Source of the DNA: Alkalihalobacillus sp. LMS39
Lineage (GTDB): Bacteria > Bacillota > Bacilli > Bacillales > Bacillaceae_F
Direction: 5' to 3'
Length of the DNA stretch: 64,000 nucleotides
Assembly (NCBI RefSeq): GCF_022812285.1
Contig: NZ_CP093300.1
Location: forward strand, 4,786,563 to 4,850,562
Shown: piece by piece, positions 9,319 to 18,855 of the stretch
Layout of the letters: every line of letters starts with the position of its first letter
Position numbering within the stretch: the stretch's first letter is position 1
Position numbers and translations under genes: made by a program
The notes under the pieces: generated by a model
What the model saw: the letters and a program-made list of their open reading frames with translations, nothing else
The model's database searches: none
Told to the model about the DNA's origin: nothing

Positions 9319-9768
9319 TTGAGTAACTTCAATCCTGAAAAACTATTTGTGGAGTACGTGGACGGTGTGACTATAACACACCCTATTATTCCAAGACGTT
9401 ACACACTCACTCATTCAGACTTTACTGGAGAACTGTTTTTAACGATTGGTAATGATTATACTTGGGATAAAATCAATCCAATGAGAGATGAAGTATTAGC
9501 GGAATGGAAAACACATGGAAGTTCCTTATACTTTGCGATTTACTTATACGTAGATCAAGGAGAATATAACCAACGTGAAGCAGCTAAACGTAATGAGATC
9601 TTTAGACGTGAGTTACCTCTTGCTCTAACAGCGATTCGGTACGGCGATAGACTACTTTTTGACACATACCGTGACCTCGACGATGCGCCTATCATCATTA
9701 CGTTTATATCCTCCTACCCTTCGTTTGCTAAACAAGAAAGCTGGGGAAACTTTCGTAATTTGTCATAG
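9319..9768 (+). CDS. Staygreen (SGR) family protein
   Basis: A 149-residue protein matching the staygreen protein family by its N-terminal stretch (FNPEKLFVEYVDGV then PIIPRRYTLTHSDFTGELFL). In plants SGR removes Mg from chlorophyll a; homologues occur in some non-photosynthetic bacilli, where the natural substrate is unclear. I start at the TTG at 9319, 8 nt after TTTGGAG; the frame is open from 9268 but lacks a ribosome site there. The gene has its own intergenic regions on both sides and no visible pathway partners. Confidence 0.8.
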   Translation: MSNFNPEKLFVEYVDGVTITHPIIPRRYTLTHSDFTGELFLTIGNDYTWDKINPMRDEVLAEWKTHGSSLYFAIYLYVDQGEYNQREAAKRNEIFRRELPLALTAIRYGDRLLFDTYRDLDDAPIIITFISSYPSFAKQESWGNFRNLS

Positions 9769-9834
9769 AGGGTTCACTTTTTTCTAACTGGGTAATTGTT
9801 TAGAAGCTGATGCACCTCTTCTATCAATAAAATT

Positions 9835-10914
9835 CTATGTAATCTCTCCATTACTTTTGATTGCTTGACAAGACTCTCTTTTGATAAGAGTAGCATTAAC
9901 CTTTTCTACAATCCCTCGTTGCTGTTCTTGCTCAATCGATTCAATCAGAAGGGTTGTTGCTCTTTTCGCTATATCTGCAAATGAGATTTCAATTGTTGTT
10001 AAAGGTGGATTTAGATAAGATGAAAAAAAGGAGTTATCGAATCCAATGATGGATACATCTTCCGGGACACGTAACCCTAATTCACTTATTGCTTTATATG
10101 CACCTACTACCATCGTATCATTACTTACAAAAATAGCGGTCGGCCGATTGGGACCTCTAAGAAGATACTTTACGCCTTCGTACCCACTACTCTCAGTAAA
10201 ATCACCATGGTAAATCAAATCGTTTGTTAACTCTATTCCATGTTTCATTAACGTGTTTTCAAAACCTGCTAACCTTTCTTTTGCAGATAATTTATTCAAA
10301 TTTCCAGTAATAATACCAATAGAAGTATGTCCTAGTTCCAATAAGTATGATACAGCCTTCACACTACCCTCATAGTTATCTGCATTAACATATATTGCAT
10401 TGTGATTTTTATTATAAACTTCGCTCGTATCAATCATAGCTATGAAATGTTTTTGTTTAATGAGATTAAAGATAAGCTCATTTTCTGCTTCTTGCGTCCC
10501 TACAAAAATAGCTCCCTCAATTAATTTTTGATAAAAAATACTTTGAACTTTTTTTAAATCTTCTTTTGAATAGGCAATTGAAATAAGAACATAATAATCC
10601 ATTTTATTCGCTTGGTCACTGACTGCGTTAATAACTGGAGAAAAAAACGGATTATCATGTATTAAAGTATCGTCCGTTGTTTTTACATGATGAGGTTCAT
10701 CATTATCTTTTACATCTAATAAAATGATAGCTATCATTTTGTTTTTTACGCCTGCTAACTTTCGTGCTGAAGCATTGGGGGCATAATTGTATTCCTCAAT
10801 TGCTTTCCAAACCTTGTCTCTAGTTGCTTGTGGTATATCTGGATAATTGTTTATCACTCTTGAAATTGTACTTCTAGATAATCCTAGAAGTTTAGCTAAA
10901 TCCTCACTACGCAT
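9835..10914 (-). CDS. LacI-family transcription regulator
   Basis: A 359-residue LacI/GalR regulator. The N-terminal helix-turn-helix is LAKLLGLSRSTISRVINNYP, followed by the hinge region (APNASARKLAG) and a periplasmic-binding-like ligand domain. The ATG at 10914 follows GGTGGGAAC. It lies downstream of a secreted lichenase and a wall-anchored double GH16 protein on the same strand, separated from them by a terminator. The likely role is sugar-responsive control of these glucanases; no operator has been proven. Confidence 0.85.
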   Translation of the reverse strand: MRSEDLAKLLGLSRSTISRVINNYPDIPQATRDKVWKAIEEYNYAPNASARKLAGVKNKMIAIILLDVKDNDEPHHVKTTDDTLIHDNPFFSPVINAVSDQANKMDYYVLISIAYSKEDLKKVQSIFYQKLIEGAIFVGTQEAENELIFNLIKQKHFIAMIDTSEVYNKNHNAIYVNADNYEGSVKAVSYLLELGHTSIGIITGNLNKLSAKERLAGFENTLMKHGIELTNDLIYHGDFTESSGYEGVKYLLRGPNRPTAIFVSNDTMVVGAYKAISELGLRVPEDVSIIGFDNSFFSSYLNPPLTTIEISFADIAKRATTLLIESIEQEQQRGIVEKVNATLIKRESCQAIKSNGEIT

Positions 10915-10993
10915 AACGTTCCCACCTAATGACTAATATTAATCCCATTATATATAAACCGATTTAACGAAACAATCTATGTATTTTTCAATG

Positions 10994-11038
10994 AAAAGAG
11001 GCTGTCACAAAGGACCAATTACCTTTGTGGACAACCTC
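10994..11038 (-). terminator. Terminator of the lichenase gene
   Basis: A long stem (GAGGTTGTCC-ACAAAGG against CCTTTGTGACAGCCTC with one bulge) followed by TTTT on the minus strand, 27 nt after the lichenase stop. Confidence 0.8.
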
Positions 11039-11064
11039 CTTGTTATACAATATGATTTGAAAGA

Positions 11065-12204
11065 CTATTCATTTTTAAACCAAAACTCTCTTAAATTTGC
11101 GCCACCACTAGTAGATACAATATAGACATCATGAACTCCACGCACACTACTATCTAAATTCGGAGTACCATTCCATTCGTAACTTGACCAGCCCCCTGTA
11201 GGTCCATAATTGACAGTACCAATAATCCTACCACTCGGACTACCAATCCTTATATCAAAACTTCCTTGAAGAGATGATGCATAACTAACTGCAAATGCAT
11301 TATACCCAGTAGAAAAATCTATCTTATCGAATTTAATCCAATTTCCGGGGTGGAAAGACCCTACTCCACAATTCCATGAAGTAACTCCCCTTGCATTAGA
11401 AAAGTCACATGCCTGCAATTGTAAATCTCGAGCAACTCCTGGTGGTTGTTGTCCGCCCCCTATACTTGGTGTATATCGGACCCACTCATAATATGCATTT
11501 GCATTTTGTCCAGAATAACGACCAGCCCATTCATCGATTCCATAAGTATTCCATATGTTCATCATAATCTTACTTGGATTACTAGGTATGTTTTCTGTAG
11601 CTGTAGCAACTAATTGCCCATTTACATACCACCTAATATAGTTTGGTTGCCAATCAAATGCATATGTGTTAAAGCTTTGAGAAGCATCAAATCCTAAATC
11701 ATACAGGATTTCATTTCCACCAACACCATTTGTATAATAATTAAACTGAACTTTTGTCGTATCATTTCCTAAAAACTCGATGTCTATCTCATCCCATGGT
11801 GCTCCATTATATGATGGGCCAGTATATGTGAAAAATGAGGAAATAACACCAGACACATTAGCTGGCTTCATTGAAACTTCATACAGCCCATACCCATAAA
11901 AATTATTTGTTGTATACTCTCCACTCTCATAATTATAAGGACGTGCATACGCGTCATTTCTACGTAATGATAATTCTAGCACTCCTCCATTAAAGTTAAC
12001 TCGATTTGAACTCCAATGTGAACCAAAGAAAACGTCATCATTTTTCCACCCGTCGGAAATTTGCCAATTGCGTGCATCATGGTTGTTAAAAGGTGCAAAC
12101 AAGCCATCTCCTGTTACCGGATTGTTTGCGTAGGTTACTGAAGAAACCGATAGCATAAGTAGAGTCAAGAAAAGTACAAGTATGCATTTTTTCCTTTTCA
12201 TCAT
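11065..12204 (-). CDS. Secreted GH16 lichenase with C-terminal CBM6
   Basis: A 379-residue extracellular beta-glucanase. A Sec signal peptide covers about 1-26 (cleavage near TYA). The GH16 domain (about 33-245) has the catalytic motif DEIDIEFLG with E139 and E143, typical of Bacillus beta-1,3-1,4-glucanases. A QQPPG linker leads to a CBM6-like domain (about 256-379). It cleaves mixed-linkage glucans such as barley glucan or lichenan. Two adjacent ATGs (12204, 12201) follow GGAGTG. Its GH16 domain closely resembles the C-terminal GH16 of the neighbouring 1129-residue protein, suggesting duplication. Confidence 0.9.
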   Translation of the reverse strand: MMKRKKCILVLFLTLLMLSVSSVTYANNPVTGDGLFAPFNNHDARNWQISDGWKNDDVFFGSHWSSNRVNFNGGVLELSLRRNDAYARPYNYESGEYTTNNFYGYGLYEVSMKPANVSGVISSFFTYTGPSYNGAPWDEIDIEFLGNDTTKVQFNYYTNGVGGNEILYDLGFDASQSFNTYAFDWQPNYIRWYVNGQLVATATENIPSNPSKIMMNIWNTYGIDEWAGRYSGQNANAYYEWVRYTPSIGGGQQPPGVARDLQLQACDFSNARGVTSWNCGVGSFHPGNWIKFDKIDFSTGYNAFAVSYASSLQGSFDIRIGSPSGRIIGTVNYGPTGGWSSYEWNGTPNLDSSVRGVHDVYIVSTSGGANLREFWFKNE

Positions 12205-12387
12205 AATGAATCACACTCCAATATAATTAGTTTCCTTGCATATTGATTTAAGCTTTTTACCTACTATATGAAAATGTATATAAATCTAAAGAAGTTGATT
12301 GAGAATGCTAAAGTGTTAATAGGAGAAAAAAGTGGTTTGAGTGAGAGAAATAAAGTGAATTTGATTTTTCTGGTGTTTTTAGTGAAT

Positions 12388-12427
12388 GAGTATCACTGAC
12401 ACTTACGCATCAGTGATACTCTTTTTT
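12388..12427 (+). terminator. Terminator-like hairpin between the two glucanase genes
   Basis: Arms GAGTATCACTGA (12388-12399) and TCAGTGATACTC (12410-12421) are followed by TTTTTT on the plus strand. Both neighbouring genes read on the minus strand, where no T-tract follows, so its direction is odd. It may still terminate or attenuate transcription leaving the large GH16 gene. Confidence 0.5.
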
Positions 12428-12440
12428 AGTAGCTAGAGCT

Positions 12441-15400
12441 TTACTCTAGACGCTTGCGGTAAGATACTACTGTGAAGTAGAGAGCGCCTGCAAGTAGAGT
12501 GAAGAAACCAATTAACAGCATTGTATAGTTGTTCGTTGCTGTGACTGGGAGTTTCTCACCATCTTTTTCTTTGTCGTCACTGGCTTCATCATCAGAAGGT
12601 TCTTGTGGAGTTTCTGGCTCTTTTGGAGTTTCTGGTTCCACAGGTTCTTCTGGATCTACTGGTACATCTAACTCTTCTAGTGGTGTATACCTTACCCATT
12701 CGTATTCGGCAACTAATGGGATATCAGCGTCATCGAACACACCTGTCCATCCATCTACACCTATTGCTGGCCATAGATTCATCATGATTTTTTGTGGTGT
12801 TTGGGGAATGTTTTCTGTTGCCGTATAAACAGCTTCTCCATTTACATACCAAGTAATAGAGTCTTCTCTCCATTCAAATGCATATGTGTTAAATGACTCA
12901 GATGCATCAAAACCTAAATCGTGATAATGTTCATTACCACCTACGCCCTCAGTAAAATAGTTAAACTGTATTCTTGATGTGTCCTTACCTAAAAACTCGA
13001 TATCTATTTCATCCCAAGGATCATTTTCCCAATCCCATGGCCCTGTGTACGTAAAGAAAGAAGATACTGTTCCCTCTGACTTTACAGGTTTCATACTGAC
13101 TTCGAACAGACCATACTGATAAAAATCATTTGTACGAAGCTCCCCAGACTTGTATGGTATACCCGTTTCCTCAGCGTTCTCGTCATGGTCAAGAGTTAAT
13201 AGCATTTTACCATCATCAAACGTTACTTGTTCTGGATACCATGTTGTATTAAACATATCTCCATTTGTCCAAACACCTGCCATCGACCAACGTTCTTCAT
13301 CATGGAAATCAAATTCATCAGTAAACTGCTCACCCATTGGTCTTTCTTCTGGCTCATTTGGATTATCATTGCTTGGATCTTCTGTACTTGGATCTTCAGT
13401 ACCCGGTTCCTCAGTCCCTGGATCTTCGGTGCCTGGTTCTTCAGTATTACCTTCTACCTTTTTAACCGACACATTGTCAATAAATACATTATGAGCTTCT
13501 GCTGGAGTTAATCCATTCTCATCCTTCCCTAAAGCAAAACCAAATTTAGATAATGGATCTGAAGGTTCAGTCATTGTAAATGTGTGCGTGTATGTTTCTA
13601 ATGAATCGGTTAACGATACGGTTTGGTCAAAGTATTCAGTCCATATGTTATCTTCTTCCCCATTACGTTGAATTTGAACACGTAATGGTCGATCAACAGT
13701 TGACTTTGCGTCAAATGAAACCTCGTAAGTTGCATCTTTTTCAATATTGATTCCATGTTGGAATAATTGAATATTCCAATCATCCGTCCCTATATTCATT
13801 ATCGCAACTTTTGCTTGTCCATCTTCTACAGAAAATGTTGCTTCACCAGGACTATAGGCTTCTCTTCTCCAACCAGTTAAAGAATCAAACGTACCATTTT
13901 CTATAAGATTCCCCACTTCTAGATCGGATTGGTGTCGCTTTAGAAATACATTGTCAATGTATACATCGCTGTTATGACCACCCATATTAAATTGAAGTGA
14001 TGAGTCATGATCATTTTCAGCTTCCATAATAAAATGTACGGTATATTCTTCTGTATTTGTTGTTAGATTAATGGTTTCTTCATGAACAACTTCAGAATTT
14101 GAATTAGTAAAAGCTACTTGAATCTCTCTTTCAGTTTCTGAACTTGCATCAAACGTCAACTCGTATTTTCTAGCATTTTCCAAACTGAAACCACTTTGTG
14201 TTAACTGCACAGAATTACTTGTGTTACCGCCATTAGTAATTAATGCTTCAAATCTTCGTTCATTTATTGCACTACCAATATAATGCGTTGCATCTGCTGT
14301 CTCATCTGTGCTGAACTCCCAATACCCCATTCTATCGACACCTTGATCAAATGTACCATTAAAGATGTAGTTCCCAGTTGGAAGTGGGCCTCTTTTCGTA
14401 TCAGCAGGATCTGGGTCAGCAATTTTTTCTAATCTGACATCATCAAGTGATATATTGTTATCATTTAAACCCATATTGAATTCATATCTTGCTTTAACAT
14501 CAGTGGGATACTTCATCTTAAATTCAAACGAATAATCTTCCCAAGAAGAAGTAATGGTGATTGGGTCTTTTTCTGCATAATCGACCCAACTCCGATCTCC
14601 ATCTCCACCTATTTTTACTTTTAGCGGTCTTTCATTCTCAGCTTTTGCTCTAAAGGAAGCTTTATATGTCGCTCCTTCAACTAGATGCATTGGCGACTGA
14701 AGCAATTGAACTCCGTGTTGGACATTCCCACCAGATTGAATTTGTACATCCAACGCTCCATCATTTACAGCAAGAGTAGCATTGCCGCCTCCATCTTGTA
14801 AAAATGTCCAATAATCCGTATATGGAACTCCTTCTATCCCTTGAATTTCAGGATCATTACTATCAAAGCTTCCATTATATACGTAGTTACCATCTTCTAG
14901 AGGTGCTCTTCCTTCACGTTCTTCTGAGCTTTCAGGTTTTTCATGTACGGGATATTCATCTTTCTCGTAAACTCTCACATAATCCACTGCCATTTGTTGT
15001 GGAAATACTGTTGTTTCATCTGGATTTCCAGGCCATCCTCCACCTACTGAAATATTCAAAATTAAAAAGAATGGTTGATCAAACGGAGCAGGATAAGTAT
15101 AAGGATCTGCATTGTCAGGGTGCTTTGTGAACCAGTCATTTGCAGTATGAAAATGTTGATCATTCACATACCATCTAATTTCCCCTGGTTCCCATTCTAT
15201 ACTGAAAACATTGTAATCATCAGCAAACGTTGTTCCGTCTTTTAGTTTATATGTTCCTTGAATTTGTTGATGTGGACTCCCAAAGTGTACAGCCCCATGG
15301 ATTGTCTCAGGTTCATGCCCTAGCAATTCCATAATATCTATTTCACCACTTACTGGCCACGTCCCATAAAATGGTTCATCATCTGGCATCATCCAAATCG

Positions 15401-15830
15401 CTGGCCACATGCCTTGTCCTTCAGGTAATTTCGCTCTTACATCGACTCTTCCATATGTCCAAGTTTGCTTTCCTTGAGTAATTAATTTAGCAGAAGAGTA
15501 GTTATAGACTTGACCATCTTTTTCTGTAATATCTTCTTTTCTTGCTTCAAGGATAAGAGAGCCATCTTCAATAAAAGCGTTATTTTCTGTATACGATTGT
15601 ATTTCATCGTTCCATCTACCATTTTCAGGAACATCATAACTCCAGTTATCCATATTGATCTCGTCACCATCAAACTCGTCAGACCAAACTAAGTTCCAAC
15701 CTTCTGATTCTGGGCTTGGACTTCTATCAACCTCTGTACTATCAACAGCGGAAACACTAGCTATAAAAGTAAAGTTAGAGCTAATAAGAATAATTGCTAG
15801 AAATAAAATAAACATTTTTTTCAGATTCAT
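12441..15830 (-). CDS. Wall-anchored double GH16 beta-glucanase with three CBM4/9-like modules
   Basis: An 1129-residue modular surface enzyme. Order: signal peptide (1-29); laminarinase-type GH16 (about 40-295) with GEIDIME catalytic residues E163 and E168; three CBM4/9-like repeats (about 310-800), each starting with a NGTFD/NGSFD-like motif; an acidic Thr/Glu/Pro repeat linker; a lichenase-type GH16 (about 850-1050) with DEIDIEFLG (E941, E945); a Pro/Glu spacer; then LPVTA at 1094-1098, a membrane helix and a basic tail. The last part is a sortase signal of the LPxTA type used by class D sortases. It combines beta-1,3- and mixed-linkage glucanase activity on the cell wall. The start follows GGAGGTTATC. 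Confidence 0.9.
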   Translation of the reverse strand: MNLKKMFILFLAIILISSNFTFIASVSAVDSTEVDRSPSPESEGWNLVWSDEFDGDEINMDNWSYDVPENGRWNDEIQSYTENNAFIEDGSLILEARKEDITEKDGQVYNYSSAKLITQGKQTWTYGRVDVRAKLPEGQGMWPAIWMMPDDEPFYGTWPVSGEIDIMELLGHEPETIHGAVHFGSPHQQIQGTYKLKDGTTFADDYNVFSIEWEPGEIRWYVNDQHFHTANDWFTKHPDNADPYTYPAPFDQPFFLILNISVGGGWPGNPDETTVFPQQMAVDYVRVYEKDEYPVHEKPESSEEREGRAPLEDGNYVYNGSFDSNDPEIQGIEGVPYTDYWTFLQDGGGNATLAVNDGALDVQIQSGGNVQHGVQLLQSPMHLVEGATYKASFRAKAENERPLKVKIGGDGDRSWVDYAEKDPITITSSWEDYSFEFKMKYPTDVKARYEFNMGLNDNNISLDDVRLEKIADPDPADTKRGPLPTGNYIFNGTFDQGVDRMGYWEFSTDETADATHYIGSAINERRFEALITNGGNTSNSVQLTQSGFSLENARKYELTFDASSETEREIQVAFTNSNSEVVHEETINLTTNTEEYTVHFIMEAENDHDSSLQFNMGGHNSDVYIDNVFLKRHQSDLEVGNLIENGTFDSLTGWRREAYSPGEATFSVEDGQAKVAIMNIGTDDWNIQLFQHGINIEKDATYEVSFDAKSTVDRPLRVQIQRNGEEDNIWTEYFDQTVSLTDSLETYTHTFTMTEPSDPLSKFGFALGKDENGLTPAEAHNVFIDNVSVKKVEGNTEEPGTEDPGTEEPGTEDPSTEDPSNDNPNEPEERPMGEQFTDEFDFHDEERWSMAGVWTNGDMFNTTWYPEQVTFDDGKMLLTLDHDENAEETGIPYKSGELRTNDFYQYGLFEVSMKPVKSEGTVSSFFTYTGPWDWENDPWDEIDIEFLGKDTSRIQFNYFTEGVGGNEHYHDLGFDASESFNTYAFEWREDSITWYVNGEAVYTATENIPQTPQKIMMNLWPAIGVDGWTGVFDDADIPLVAEYEWVRYTPLEELDVPVDPEEPVEPETPKEPETPQEPSDDEASDDKEKDGEKLPVTATNNYTMLLIGFFTLLAGALYFTVVSYRKRLE

Positions 15831-16073
15831 GATAACCTCCTAAATAATTTATTTAATCTAACTGTGTTACAGAATGAATTCGGCATCCCCCCTTTTTAGA
15901 TTATTTGCGCGTCAATTTCAGGTTTGAACAACTTCATAATAAAATCACCTATGTAGTTTGGTCGTTAGGAAATGACTATTAATCTAATTCTTAGAGGCAG
16001 GTAATTGAAAACTAAGGACATATGACAACAGCATTTCTTCATCCCCGAGAGCTCGTCTTTCTTTACTTTCTAG

Positions 16074-16081
16074 AAGCGCTT
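16074..16081. promoter_or_regulatory. AAGCGCTT palindrome, possible LacI-type half operator core
   Basis: An 8-bp palindrome with a central CG, about 245 nt upstream of the large GH16 gene. It resembles LacI/CcpA operator cores, but the flanks match the cre consensus only partly. Confidence 0.3.
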
Positions 16082-16140
16082 GGGAGTATATTTACGTTAT
16101 AGAAGTTTGTTTCCTTCATATGGCCGATAATTGATACTGC

Positions 16141-16164
16141 AATTACTAACACGCGTTAGTAATT
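16141..16164. promoter_or_regulatory. Palindromic operator candidate upstream of the double GH16 gene
   Basis: Arms AATTACTAAC and GTTAGTAATT (10 bp, perfect) surround ACGC. No T-tract follows on either strand in the sense direction, so it looks like a protein-binding operator, not a terminator. The LacI-family regulator at 9835-10914 is the nearest candidate binder. The 616-nt gap 15831-16446 holds no gene; this palindrome, the AAGCGCTT site and a cre-like site are all I see. Confidence 0.5.
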
Positions 16165-16238
16165 GGGTAAAAAAAAAGTGACTTTTTAAATCTTATGTAT
16201 TGCTAAAGATAACTACATAGTTTACTAGCAGCAAAAAA

Positions 16239-16252
16239 GGAAAGCGGTTTCA
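16239..16252. promoter_or_regulatory. cre-like site (CcpA)
   Basis: On the minus strand TGAAACCGCTTTCC matches the cre consensus TGWAANCGNTNWCA except at the last base. It is about 410 nt upstream of the GH16 start, far for direct repression unless the promoter is distal. Carbon catabolite control of a glucanase would be expected. Confidence 0.5.
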
Positions 16253-16387
16253 GTAATGATGTTAAACTATAATTTTAAATATTTCAATCTTTTTTTGAAA
16301 AATTTGCACAACTTGTTTTAACTCTGGTTATTTAACTTTGAGACATAGCGAATATATTGACTATAAATCGATTTCTTAAAAACATAA

Positions 16388-16416
16388 AACAGAACCGTCA
16401 TTTGACAGTCCTGTTC
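16388..16416 (-). terminator. Terminator of the EcsB-like gene
   Basis: An imperfect hairpin (AGAAC-GTCA against TGAC-GTTCT) followed by TGTTTTATGTTTTT on the minus strand, 30 nt after the stop. Confidence 0.6.
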
Positions 16417-16446
16417 TCACTAAACACTCGTTTGTTGATAACCACA

Positions 16447-17640
16447 CTATTCTTTAAAGCCATTACCTAAGACATTGACTCTCTTTGATGCAAAGGTATA
16501 TACAAAAACATAAACAAATAAACTTCCAATTACAAGATAGTATAGGTTAGCAGTAGAAGTATGAATGAACATAGCTATATATAGAATGAAAAATTGTGCA
16601 TATAACATAACCAAGACAACCTTTAAGAAAGAATCATTCATCTGCGATTTAGAAATAGGATAAAGTAATACACTTTGTTTAATTTCATGTTGTAAAGGAA
16701 TGACTTGAAATCCACTCATAAATAAAATTAGGAGAATAAAAATCCAACCACTTGTTGGCATAGCATAATTAACAACTATGCCAATTACAGTTAGTCTTAA
16801 ATAAAGGTAAAAGTAATCATTATATCTTACAAACAAGTGTGAGTATAAATATATCAATGTACTGCTCTGACTATATGGGATACACCTTTTCAGAATCATC
16901 GTGAGCAATCGTCTATTCCGAAAAGAACGTTTCAGATTGGGGACATCCATGAAGATATTAATAAATTTATAGTTTTTTAATAAAGCACTTTCTTCTTCAA
17001 CTATTAGCCATTGCCAATTCAGACCTCTCTTTTTCCCTATAACATAAATTAAATAGACGACATTTATACTCATTAAAACAATCTCAAAAATCCAATCACT
17101 TTTAAACAAGAAATAACAGAGTAAATAAATTGAAAAAAACCGATTTAACCTATGTAACACAAATTGAACTTGATTCTCTATCCATTGTTCAGTCCACTTC
17201 ATTAAAATGTTATAAGCAACAATCCCCACTATAAAAAAAAGGATGGGAAGATTTATAGTAGTTGTTTTAAAAAATAAAGATAAGAAAACAATAACGAAAC
17301 TGAGTAATTTAATAACATCAATAACAAAACTATATACAAGTGATTTAATAAAATACGAATTTAATTTCCATTCTAATGGCAACAAAAAGATTATATCTGC
17401 CCTTTTAACAAATGTCCGAACTTTTGTCTGGATTAAAATGAAGGTTACAAATAGTGATAAGATTACTTCAAGAGAGATTTGAGGAGGGATCCACTGAAGA
17501 AATAAATGAAAATAATAAATAAAGATACTACTGATGACTAGAAAAAAATAAACAACATTCGCACCAATGATTGAATAGTACCTGAACATTTTTCTATAAA
17601 ATTCCTGAACCCTTAACCCCCATAATATCTTTATCTCCAT
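16447..17640 (-). CDS. EcsB-like ABC transporter permease, orphan
   Basis: A 397-residue integral membrane protein with about 8-10 hydrophobic segments. The RADIIFLLPLE stretch near residue 80 and the overall length match EcsB, the permease of the Ecs ABC exporter. The ATPase partner EcsA is not adjacent, so this is a second or orphan copy. I choose the ATG at 17640 (GGGTG upstream) over 17652. Ecs influences secretion and peptide or protein processing in B. subtilis; the substrate here cannot be told. The 400-nt gap after it (17653-18051) shows nothing I can name. Confidence 0.65.
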   Translation of the reverse strand: MEIKILWGLRVQEFYRKMFRYYSIIGANVVYFFLVISSIFIYYFHLFLQWIPPQISLEVILSLFVTFILIQTKVRTFVKRADIIFLLPLEWKLNSYFIKSLVYSFVIDVIKLLSFVIVFLSLFFKTTTINLPILFFIVGIVAYNILMKWTEQWIENQVQFVLHRLNRFFSIYLLCYFLFKSDWIFEIVLMSINVVYLIYVIGKKRGLNWQWLIVEEESALLKNYKFINIFMDVPNLKRSFRNRRLLTMILKRCIPYSQSSTLIYLYSHLFVRYNDYFYLYLRLTVIGIVVNYAMPTSGWIFILLILFMSGFQVIPLQHEIKQSVLLYPISKSQMNDSFLKVVLVMLYAQFFILYIAMFIHTSTANLYYLVIGSLFVYVFVYTFASKRVNVLGNGFKE

Positions 17641-18051
17641 TAATACACCCATACTTTCATTGAATACTTTTCTAATGGCACTATCTGTTTATACTTATTA
17701 TACAATTGGACATTAGTATCCAGCCCCCGTTGTGAGTCAAAAGGGAAACTACACCAATACTCCTAACAGAAGACGTTTCATTATAACTCTTCCATCAATG
17801 ATTCAATATTTTTTTCATGTATCAAAGGATTCTAGAAATAATTCGTTTATCCTTTCTTTTTAAGAACACTCTAGTAAAATCTCTTCCCCGTTTCTATCTT
17901 ACGGGAACGATTACAAAAGTTAGTTAAATCTATGATCGACTTTGGACAAAAGAAAAAGAACTTAGCAGGACTGAAATGAAGATTTATAGGTATTACGAAC
18001 CGTATATACATATTATCAATATTAATACTATACTTTTTATAAATAGGTAAT

Positions 18052-18556
18052 ATGTGTAACTATAATGGGCGAAACTATAAAATTAGGAATAATTCGTTAA
18101 AAATAAGTGTGAAGCAATTGCTAGGTTTAGCTTTATTTATAGTTTTGATATTTTCGTTAAATACACTAGTGTCAGCATCTAGCACAATTACAGGATATCC
18201 TAGTTTTGAAACAGCCTATTCAGCAGAGTATTGGAAATTCAGTAATATGAGGACGACCATTTTACCTGAGAATGAAGATGCCGTTTATTTTAAGCGAATA
18301 CTGGAGAAAAAGTTTATGTTAGAAGCTCGTATCAAAGTCAATATCAAGGAATGAAAATAGAAATATTTAATAACAACCTGCAAAAGGATGATGACACCCG
18401 TTATATACGGAAAAGCCGATGCAACTGCAAACTCTCAAACTTTTTATATCAAAGTTAGTAGAGGAAGTTACACAGGGGATATGTATTTTACTGTATCTAT
18501 TCTAGAACGCATTAAAACAGGAACTGGTACATTTAATAATATTGGTTTTAACAAAC
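18052..18556 (+). pseudogene. Frameshifted secreted protein gene
   Basis: Three reading frames together give one coherent protein. Frame 1 (18052-18310) has a signal peptide (LFIVLIFSLNTLVSA) and a mature part ending DAVYFKRILEK. A second frame continues KVYVRSSYQSQYQGMKIEIFNNNLQKDDD. A third (from about 18388) continues VIYGKADATANSQTFYIKVSRGSY and runs to about GTGTFNN. Small insertions or deletions near 18310 and 18390 separate them. The whole resembles small secreted beta-sandwich proteins of bacilli, but I do not know a function. It is probably dead unless sequencing errors explain both shifts. Confidence 0.6.
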
Positions 18557-18767
18557 TAACGTTCTGCCTAGTCTCTTACTTCCTCAGATATTATCAAATT
18601 TATGGTAAGCCATTAAGTAAGAACGTACATTATATATATCAGTACAGTTGTGAAATTCCTTAAAAATTAGGTAATTTGATATTTGTTAGAATTGTCTTTT
18701 TAAAGTAATTAATTTTTTTATAATACAGTTGTTATTATCCACTTGAATTCCCCTTTGTAAGTTGTAA

Positions 18768-18818
18768 GCAACGAATCATAAGAGTAAGAGGGTATCTTTT
18801 ATGATTCCCATCAGTTGC
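18768..18818 (+). repeat. Leader inverted repeat before the 18.86-kb gene
   Basis: Arms GAATCATAA (18773-18781) and TTATGATTC (18799-18807) pair perfectly, extended by outer GCAAC/GTTGC. It ends 38 nt before the next start codon with no T-tract, so it may be a leader structure or operator. The rest of 18557-18855 shows only AT-rich sequence. Confidence 0.4.
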
Positions 18819-18855
18819 TAGCAATCCAAAATTGTGTAGGAAGGGAATGGTAATA

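Noticed and set aside
12529..13511. Ser/Gly/Thr-rich plus-strand frames opposite the large GH16 gene
   Set aside because: They are antisense shadows of the repetitive linkers of the glucanase and have no ribosome sites.
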